DNA of 56,589 bases from Pseudomonadota bacterium (lineage in GTDB: Bacteria; Desulfobacterota; Desulfovibrionia; Desulfovibrionales; Desulfomicrobiaceae), in NCBI GenBank assembly GCA_023393525.1, contig JAEWKZ010000064.1, positions 1 to 56,589 of the forward strand, read 5' to 3'. This document shows, in pieces, positions 50,777-56,589 of the stretch (its first letter is position 1; each line of letters starts with the position of its first letter). The position numbers and the translations under genes were made by a program. The notes beneath the pieces are model-generated. The model searched no databases and was not told where the DNA came from. It saw nothing but the letters and a program-made list of their open reading frames with translations.

Positions 50777-52684
50777 TCAGCGGACCATCGCCCGCAACGC
50801 ATTCAAAATCCCGTCCCGATTGATGCCTATCCTGGCCCGGAGTTCCTTCTGGCTGCCGTGCTCGATGAAGCGGTCCGGAACGCCCAGCCGCTTCACGCGC
50901 AGGCTGGACAGCGCGTCGCGGTCGGCCAGAAGCTCAAGCACGGCGGAACCGAACCCTCCGGGCAGGGCATTCTCCTCGACCAGAAGCATGAAGGGTTGCG
51001 ACCCGGCCAGGGCCAGCAGTTGTTCCTCGGGCAGGGGCTTGACGAAACGGGCATTGAACACGGCCACCTCCCTGCCTGTCTCCTCGCACAGCATCCGCGC
51101 CGCCTCCAGGGCGGGGTTGACCCGGCTGCCAAGGGCCACGATGACGCCGTCCGATCCCTCGCGCAGCAGCTCGCCCCGACCGAGGGGAAGGATTTCCGGT
51201 TTCTGGACCAGGGCCGTGCCCTCGCCCACTCCACGCGGGTACCGCAAGGCCACCGGGCCTTCATGGGCCAGGGCCGTGGCCAGCATGTGCTGCAGCTCGG
51301 GTTCGTTGCGCGGGGCCATGACCACCAGGCCCGGGATATGGCGCAGAAAGGACAGGTCGTACACGCCGTGGTGCGTGGCCCCGTCCTCTCCGACCAGGCC
51401 GCCCCGGTCCAGGCAGAGGGTCACGTTCAGGTTCTGCAGGCAGACGTCGTGCACGATCTGGTCGTAGGAGCGTTGCATGAAGGTCGAGTAGATGGCCACC
51501 ACGGGCTTCATGCCCTGCGAGGCCAGCCCGGCGGCGAAAGTCACGGCGTGCTGCTCGCAGATGCCGACATCGAAAAAGCGTTCCGGAAACCTGTCCGCGA
51601 AGCAGCTCACCCCGGTGCCCTCGGGCATGGCGGCGGTGATGGCCACGACGCGCTCGTCCTTTTCGGCCAGCTTGCACAGCGTGGAACCGAAGACCTCGGT
51701 GTAGCTGGGCAGCGGACAGTCCGCGAACTTTCGGGCCGCCCCGGTCTCGGGCTCGAAGCAGCCCACCCCGTGGAAAAAAGTCGGGTTGGTTTCGGCCGGC
51801 GCGTAGCCCTTGCCCTTCTTGGTCAGGACATGGACCAGAATGGGCCCTTCCAATTCACGGGTCTGCTGAAAGACATTGGTCAGCATGCGCATGTCGTGCC
51901 CCTGCAAGGGGCCGATGTAGGTGAAGCGGAAAGCCTCGAAGAGCATGCCCGGCGTGAAGAAACTTTTGAGGGAGTCCTCGCTGCGGCGGGCGTATTCGGC
52001 CAGATCGTCGCCGATTTTGGGGATCTGGCGCATGATGTTCTCGGCTTCCTTCTTGAAACGCTGCACCCAGCGCTTGGACAGCTTGCGGCTGAGGAATGAC
52101 GACAGCGCCCCGACGTTGCGCGAAATGGACATCTCGTTGTCGTTCAGGACCACGACCATGTTCTTGCCCAGCCCCCCGGCCTGGTTCAGCCCCTCGTAGG
52201 CCAGTCCGGCGGTCATGGAGCCGTCGCCGATGACGGCCACGACCTTGTGATCCTGATGGGCCAGGTCGCGGGCGGCGGCCATGCCGAGGGCGGCGGAGAT
52301 GGAGGTGGAAGAGTGGCCGACGCCGAAATGATCGAAGGGGCTCTCGCAGATGCGCGGAAAGCCGCTGATCCCGTCCAGCTGGCGCAGGGTATGGAAGCGT
52401 CCGAGCCTGCCGGTCAACAGCTTGTAGGCATAGGCCTGATGCCCCACGTCCCACACGATGCGGTCGCGGGCGGGGTTGAAGACGCGCAGCAGCGCCATGG
52501 TCAGCTCCACCACGCCAAGGGAAGGGGCCAGATGCCCGCCCGTGGTGGACACGGTCTGAATGATCATGCGGCGAATCTCTTCGCCAAGCCTGGTCAGTTC
52601 CTTTTCATCCATGGCCTGCACGTCGCCGGGGTTCTTGATGGCGGCCAGGATGGGAAAAAGTTCCTGCAGGGTTTGCTCAGTCAT
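50777..52684 (-). CDS. dxs: 1-deoxy-D-xylulose-5-phosphate synthase
   Basis: DXS joins pyruvate and glyceraldehyde 3-phosphate with thiamine diphosphate, the first step of the MEP isoprenoid pathway. The 635-residue protein has 'TVSTTGGHLAPSLGVVELTM' near residue 41, 'WDVGHQAYAYKLLTGR' near 77, the thiamine/Mg motif 'VAVIGDGSMTAGLAYEGLNQ' near 148 with 'VVVLNDNEMSIS', 'TKKGKGYAPAE', and the transketolase-like 'FDVGICEQHAVTFAAGLA'. It follows ispA by 8 bases, so the two isoprenoid genes are coupled. Confidence 0.96.
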   Translation of the reverse strand: MTEQTLQELFPILAAIKNPGDVQAMDEKELTRLGEEIRRMIIQTVSTTGGHLAPSLGVVELTMALLRVFNPARDRIVWDVGHQAYAYKLLTGRLGRFHTLRQLDGISGFPRICESPFDHFGVGHSSTSISAALGMAAARDLAHQDHKVVAVIGDGSMTAGLAYEGLNQAGGLGKNMVVVLNDNEMSISRNVGALSSFLSRKLSKRWVQRFKKEAENIMRQIPKIGDDLAEYARRSEDSLKSFFTPGMLFEAFRFTYIGPLQGHDMRMLTNVFQQTRELEGPILVHVLTKKGKGYAPAETNPTFFHGVGCFEPETGAARKFADCPLPSYTEVFGSTLCKLAEKDERVVAITAAMPEGTGVSCFADRFPERFFDVGICEQHAVTFAAGLASQGMKPVVAIYSTFMQRSYDQIVHDVCLQNLNVTLCLDRGGLVGEDGATHHGVYDLSFLRHIPGLVVMAPRNEPELQHMLATALAHEGPVALRYPRGVGEGTALVQKPEILPLGRGELLREGSDGVIVALGSRVNPALEAARMLCEETGREVAVFNARFVKPLPEEQLLALAGSQPFMLLVEENALPGGFGSAVLELLADRDALSSLRVKRLGVPDRFIEHGSQKELRARIGINRDGILNALRAMVR

Positions 52685-52692
52685 TGATGCTC

Positions 52693-53580
52693 CTAATGCG
52701 TTCTATCCAAAATATAGAGGGCCACGGCCCGCAGAAAATCGGCGCGAGGGTGGGAAAATCCCGCCAGGGCGGCCAGGGCCTGATCCACGCTCTGCCTGGC
52801 CAGCACCCTGCTCTGATCAATGCCGAGCAGGGCCGGATAGGTCGATTTGCCCTGGGCCACGTCGCTCCCCACAGGCTTGCCAAGCGCGGCCTCGTCCCCG
52901 ATCACGTCCAGAATGTCGTCCGTGACCTGAAAGGCAAGGCCTATGGCCCGCCCATACTCCGAGGCCTTGGTCTGCCCGGAGTCGTCTCCGCCTCCAAGAA
53001 TGCAGCCCGTGACGCAGGACGTCTCGATCAGCGCCCCGGTCTTCTTGGCGTGCATCTCGCGCAGCTGCGGCAGGCTTGCGAATTTCCCGGTCAGGCCCAT
53101 GTCCAAAACCTGGCCGCCGACCATGCCACGCGGACCGGCAGCAGTCGAGAGGTGAAAAACGGCCTTGAGGATCCTCTCCGGACGCAATTCAAGGGACGAA
53201 GCCAGGGTGAAGGCCTCGGTCAAAAGACCATCCCCGGCCAGGATGGCCGTGGCCTCGTCGAACTGCTTGTGGTTGGAAGGCTTGCCCCGGCGCAGGTCGT
53301 CGTCGTCCATGGCCGGAAGATCGTCGTGAATGAGGGAATAGGTGTGGATGCACTCGATGGCGCAGGCGAAATCGAGCACCGCGTGCGTGCTTCCCCCCGC
53401 CAGTTCGGCCCAGGCCAGGCAGAGCACAGGCCGCAATCGCTTGCCGCCGGCCATGAGGGAATATTCCATGGAAGCGACCAGAGGCGCCGGACTGCGGCCA
53501 TCGCCAAAAATCGTGGCCAGGCGGGCTTCCACCAAAGCGCCCAGGGCCTTAAGCTCGGCCTTCATTTCCTGCGGGTTCAT
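52693..53580 (-). CDS. ispA: Polyprenyl (farnesyl/geranylgeranyl) diphosphate synthase
   Basis: The enzyme condenses isopentenyl diphosphate with allylic diphosphates. The 295-residue protein has the first Asp-rich motif 'LIHDDLPAMDDDDLRRGKPS' near residue 84, 'GGKRLRPVLCLA' near 45, and the second Asp-rich motif 'AFQVTDDILDVIGD' near 228. The residues before the first DDxxxxD are 'TYS', as in bacterial farnesyl synthases. ATG 53580 overlaps xseB by 4 bases. Product chain length is not certain. Confidence 0.93.
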   Translation of the reverse strand: MNPQEMKAELKALGALVEARLATIFGDGRSPAPLVASMEYSLMAGGKRLRPVLCLAWAELAGGSTHAVLDFACAIECIHTYSLIHDDLPAMDDDDLRRGKPSNHKQFDEATAILAGDGLLTEAFTLASSLELRPERILKAVFHLSTAAGPRGMVGGQVLDMGLTGKFASLPQLREMHAKKTGALIETSCVTGCILGGGDDSGQTKASEYGRAIGLAFQVTDDILDVIGDEAALGKPVGSDVAQGKSTYPALLGIDQSRVLARQSVDQALAALAGFSHPRADFLRAVALYILDRTH

Positions 53581-53807
53581 GCTTCGTCTCCGGACGCAAT
53601 ACCGGATTGGGCCGCTGATTCCTGGCCGGCGCTCTCGACGATGATGCGGGCCTGCTCCAGTTCCGCCGCGCATTCCTTGGAAAGGCGCACTCCTTCCTGA
53701 AAGAGTTTCACGCCTTGCTCCAGGGGCAGGTCCCCGCTTTCAAGCAGGGCCGTGATCTCACGCACCCGTTCCAGCCGTTTCTCAAAAGTCTGTTGTGCTT
53801 TTGCCAT
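53577..53807 (-). CDS. xseB: Exodeoxyribonuclease VII small subunit
   Basis: The 76-residue helical protein matches XseB: 'TFEKRLERVREITALLESGD', then 'LPLEQGVKLFQEGVRLSKEC' and 'AAELEQARIIVES'. Several copies bind each XseA to make the single-strand nuclease. It overlaps ispA by 4 bases and is separated from xseA by an M23 peptidase gene. Confidence 0.93.
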   Translation of the reverse strand: MAKAQQTFEKRLERVREITALLESGDLPLEQGVKLFQEGVRLSKECAAELEQARIIVESAGQESAAQSGIASGDEA

Positions 53808-53819
53808 GTCATGCCTTGT

Positions 53820-54695
53820 TTATTGGCTTTGTTTCGCGAAAAAAAGGGCCGCCGGGTCCATGGCCAGATCGAGCACGTAGAGGCCCAGGTGCAGATGCGG
53901 CCCCGTGACCCGCCCGGTCTGGCCCGCCAGCCCGAGAATCTCCCCGGCCTCGACCATGTCGCCCTGACGGACCTTTATCTCGTCCAGATGCATGTAGACG
54001 GTGAACACGCCCAGGCCGTGATCGAGAAAAACCGAACGGCCGCCGTAATAATGATCCGCCGCCAGCACGATCTGGCCGGGCGCGGCGGCCCGTACGGGAT
54101 CGCCCAACGCGGCCCGCAGATCAAGCCCGCGGTGCGGATTGCGCTCCATATCATTGAAAAAACGCTTCAGTCCGTAAGCGCTGCTGACTTCGCCCGGAAC
54201 GGGCCGCATGAGCGGCAGAACCAGATGGCTGTCGGGGGACATCGTGTTCAGGACTGCGCGTATTTCGGCGTTTTCGCGTGCGATGCGCTCCTGCACTGCC
54301 GCAGGGGGGCTGGCCATTTCCGTGGGCACCCTCAGGCGTTGCTCGGGAAAGTCGCGCTGCTCGACCAGAATGGAGGTCTGCACGGCCAGCGGACTGAGAC
54401 CAAGCTTGAGGACGCGCAGGGTCTCGGTGCCGGGCCGGGATTTGAGCACGTCGGTGCCGAGCAGAAATTCAACGGCGGTCTTTCCGGCTCCGGGCACGGT
54501 AAGCGTCTTCCCGGCCCACTCCACGCGCAGTCTGTCCAGAGGCTCGTCGGACTCGACCCGGACCACGAAGGGCAGGCCGATGCCGATGACCTCCGGACAC
54601 TCCAGGCGGAGCTGCGCCGCCAGCAGGCCCGGACTGGGCATGGCCGAGAGGAACAGGGTCAAAAGCATGGAAAAAAGAACTCGCCCAAACGTCAT
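53820..54695 (-). CDS. M23-family metallopeptidase (LysM-free, exported)
   Basis: The 291-residue product has a signal peptide (about 1-27, 'LLTLFLSAMPSPGLLA'). A beta-rich N-terminal domain and a C-terminal LytM/M23 peptidase domain follow. The zinc site is seen in 'NPHRGLDLRAALGDPV' (HxxxD) near residue 187 and 'GRVTGPHLHLGLYVLDLAMD' (HxH) near 262, with 'TVYMHLDEIKVRQGDMVEAG' between. All ligands are present, so it is probably an active peptidoglycan endopeptidase. Its ATG overlaps the xseA stop by 4 bases. Confidence 0.9.
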   Translation of the reverse strand: MTFGRVLFSMLLTLFLSAMPSPGLLAAQLRLECPEVIGIGLPFVVRVESDEPLDRLRVEWAGKTLTVPGAGKTAVEFLLGTDVLKSRPGTETLRVLKLGLSPLAVQTSILVEQRDFPEQRLRVPTEMASPPAAVQERIARENAEIRAVLNTMSPDSHLVLPLMRPVPGEVSSAYGLKRFFNDMERNPHRGLDLRAALGDPVRAAAPGQIVLAADHYYGGRSVFLDHGLGVFTVYMHLDEIKVRQGDMVEAGEILGLAGQTGRVTGPHLHLGLYVLDLAMDPAALFFAKQSQ

Positions 54696-56062
54696 GGCAG
54701 CACCTCCGCTGAAAATTCCCCGTCCGCGACCTGCACCCGGATCTCATCCCCCGCCGTCACATCCGTCCGGGAACGCACGAAACCGGCCGAACCCCTGACC
54801 AGCGCGTACCCACGGGCCAGCGGGGCCGCAGGGTCCAGGGCGGCCAGACGGCCTTCCATGGTTCGCAGACTTTCCAGACGCACGCGCATGAAGCGGCTTC
54901 CGGCCTGGTCCAGGGCCCCTTGCGCCCTGTCCAACTCCGAACGCAGCGCCAGCATCGCGGCCGGGCCAAAGGATCGATACATCCGATCCTCCAGACGCGC
55001 CAGGGCCGTGGAGCGGCTTTCCACCTGCGTGCGAATGGACTGATGCAGGCGATCCGTCAAACGGTCCAGTTCAAAGCCTCCGCGCTCGATGCGCCGGGCC
55101 GGGGAATGCCAGGCAAGCCCCTGCGCGTTGCGCTGCAAGTCCCGCTCGCGCAGGTCCAGCAGTCGATCCATGCCGCGCGTCAGGGCCAGGAAAGTTTCAT
55201 CGGCCTGCTGGCGCAGCACGCCGCGTTCGGTCCACAAAATCTGGGCTGCGTGGGACGGCGTGGCCGCGCGCTGATCAGCCACCAGATCGGCGATGCTTGT
55301 GTCCACCTCATGCCCCACCCCGCAGACCACGGGCAGGCGGCAGCGAAAGAGGGCCTCGGCCACAGGCTCGGTGTTGAAGGCCCACAGGTCCTCAAGGGAC
55401 CCGCCGCCGCGAACCAGCGCGATGACCTCGGCCCACCCGTCCCGGTCGGCCCGGTCCAGGGCGGCAGCGATCTGAGCCGGGGCGCTCTCGCCCTGCACCA
55501 GACTCGGATAGACCCGGATGGTGGCGCCGTAGCCCCGGTCGCCCGCGATGCGCAAAAAATCCTGCAAGGCCGCGCCCTGTGGAGCCGTGACCACGGCCAC
55601 CCGGCGCGGATTGCGCGGCAGGACCATCTTGCGGTCCGGATCGAAATAACCCTTGGCCGCGAGCTTGGCCTTCATGGCCTCGAAGGCCACGGCCAGCTCG
55701 CCCAAACCCTGCCCCTGCACCAACTCCGCCACCAGCTGATAGGCCCCGCGCGGCGGATAGACATTCATGCGCCCGGCCACGAGCACTTCCTGCCCATCGC
55801 ACAGCGCAAAAGGCTCCCCGCTCTCCACCTCGCCGGTAACAGGATTGACCCGCTCGTCACCGTCCTTGGAACCCTTGGGCTGAGCCCCCTTGAACCAGAC
55901 CACGCTCAAGGTGGCGTCATCGTCCTTGAGGGAAAAATACACATGCCCGGACGGAGGGCGAGAAAGATTGGAAACCTGTCCCCGGACCCAGACGAAAGGA
56001 AATTCGCCCTCGAGGACGTCCTTGATGGCTTGGGTCAGGGTGCGGACGGAGAATATATGCAT
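54692..56062 (-). CDS. xseA: Exodeoxyribonuclease VII large subunit
   Basis: The 456-residue protein has the OB-fold N-terminus ('FPFVWVRGQVSNLSRPPSGH' near residue 22, 'HVYFSLKDDDATLSVVWFKG'). The catalytic domain contains 'RVAVVTAPQGAALQDFLRIA' near residue 153, 'VIALVRGGGSLEDLWAFNTE' near 207, and 'VVCGVGHEVDTSIADLVADQ' near 235, followed by the long coiled region. With XseB it degrades single-stranded DNA from both ends. It starts the run xseA, M23 peptidase, xseB, ispA, dxs. Its ribosome site is weak. Confidence 0.95.
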   Translation of the reverse strand: MHIFSVRTLTQAIKDVLEGEFPFVWVRGQVSNLSRPPSGHVYFSLKDDDATLSVVWFKGAQPKGSKDGDERVNPVTGEVESGEPFALCDGQEVLVAGRMNVYPPRGAYQLVAELVQGQGLGELAVAFEAMKAKLAAKGYFDPDRKMVLPRNPRRVAVVTAPQGAALQDFLRIAGDRGYGATIRVYPSLVQGESAPAQIAAALDRADRDGWAEVIALVRGGGSLEDLWAFNTEPVAEALFRCRLPVVCGVGHEVDTSIADLVADQRAATPSHAAQILWTERGVLRQQADETFLALTRGMDRLLDLRERDLQRNAQGLAWHSPARRIERGGFELDRLTDRLHQSIRTQVESRSTALARLEDRMYRSFGPAAMLALRSELDRAQGALDQAGSRFMRVRLESLRTMEGRLAALDPAAPLARGYALVRGSAGFVRSRTDVTAGDEIRVQVADGEFSAEVLP

Positions 56063-56170
56063 AGGAACGCTAAATGTTTTTTATTGTGAACGGTCAATCC
56101 GGATGATCAAAGCAATTTGTGGCGCAGTGTTTCACAAATTGGAAAAGCCTGACAGACAAGGTTCAAGAGG

Positions 56171-56589
56171 AATACCCCCTCCCCCTTCGGGTACTCCCCC
56201 TTGGCAGGGGGAGAGTCAGATTGAGCTTGCCACGCAACGTCTTTCGTCAGATCAAACTCAAGTATCCTGACATACAGCTGACGCTCAAAGCCTCGACATC
56301 CGCCAAGAAACCACGCCAACTCCCCTCCTGCCAAGGAGGGGTGCCCGAAGGGCGGGGTGGTTGCTTCTTCAAGGTGAAGAGCTCAGTCAGGCGCAAGGGG
56401 AATACCCCCCTCCCCCTTCGGGTACTCCCCCTTGGCAGGGGGAGAGTCAGATTGAGCTGGTTACGCAACGTCTTTCGTCAGATCAAACTCAAGTATCCTG
56501 ACATACAGCTGACGCTCAAAGCCTCGACATCCGCCAAAAAACCACGCCAACTCCCCTCCTGCCAAGGAGGGGTGCCCGAAGGGCGGGGT
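56171..56589. repeat. 231-bp tandem repeat with paired hairpins, continuing past the window end
   Basis: The unit 56171-56400 is repeated from 56401 to the end of the window (189 bases seen) at nearly full identity, with a single extra C near its start. Each unit holds two oppositely oriented hairpins: CTCCCCC-TTGGCA-GGGGGAG (56194-56213) and CCCCTCC-TGCCAA-GGAGGGG (56322-56341), the second 231 bases from its copy at 56553. The stretch 56063-56170 upstream holds only the xseA leader. I see no gene here; copy number is unknown. Confidence 0.88.

Overview
The window (about 56.6 kb, GC-rich, all gene starts bacterial) reads as chromosome of a sulfate-reducing deltaproteobacterium of the order Desulfovibrionales, closest in feel to Desulfomicrobium or Desulfovibrio. 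The main reasons are a periplasmic two-subunit FdhAB formate dehydrogenase with an in-frame TGA (selenocysteine) codon, FdhE, a MoeA fused to a binding-protein-like domain, and a branched-chain transport cluster next to a phenylacetate-CoA ligase. This placement is inference from gene content; no database was searched.

Layout. 1-1.7 kb: end of a polysaccharide cluster (a 5'-truncated GT4 glycosyltransferase and a WecG/TagA-type transferase). 1.8-7.8 kb (minus): paaK and livFGMHK, with a terminator hairpin between livK and livH. 8-17.7 kb (minus): housekeeping run mfd, surA-like, rodZ-like, recO, glyQ, glyS, rpsT. 18-20.6 kb: a 69-residue protein, an SLC13-type transporter and a Gly-Cys-Gly tRNA cluster. 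20.7-26.3 kb: molybdenum cofactor block (MoeA-binding-protein fusion, MoeA, ModE-like regulator, FdhE, MobA). 26.3-29.3 kb (minus): lipoprotein, DoxX/MauE-like membrane protein, GAF/pseudo-rhodanese protein and redoxin. 29.3-33.3 kb (minus): three overlapping genes for a binding lipoprotein, a sensor kinase with a Cys insert in its HAMP region, and a receiver-STAS protein. 33.6-38.5 kb: transposase-like gene with damaged catalytic residues, then selenoprotein FdhA and FdhB. 38.7-45.5 kb: map, small HMA/DUF3592/ABM genes, cobH, an AMIN-like protein, a hybrid kinase and a UPF0173 hydrolase. 45.6-46.9 kb (minus): a lone trpB behind a complete Trp-codon attenuator. 47-50.7 kb: cupin, RluA-family synthase, an AT-rich rhodanese patch, a small hypothetical and a UspA. 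50.8-56.1 kb (minus): xseA, M23 peptidase, xseB, ispA, dxs. The window ends inside a 231-bp tandem repeat.

How it fits together. The molybdenum cofactor genes, FdhE and FdhAB form a formate-oxidation module: MoeA/MobA make the bis-guanine-dinucleotide cofactor, FdhE helps maturation, and FdhAB is exported by the single Tat signal on FdhA. The liv/paaK cluster probably serves amino-acid or aryl-acid uptake and activation. 

The most unusual feature is a dispersed family of about 175-bp structured elements (25493-25666, 40691-40871, 48325-48499, plus a fragment at 48220-48260). They have long outer and shorter inner inverted repeats whose sequences differ between copies while pairing is kept, flanking nearly invariant unpaired strands. 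This is the pattern expected of a selected RNA or folded-DNA structure. Other points of note are the complete trp attenuator in front of an orphan trpB, the catalytically altered IS1595-like protein next to fdhA, and the Cys4 insertion in the sensor kinase.
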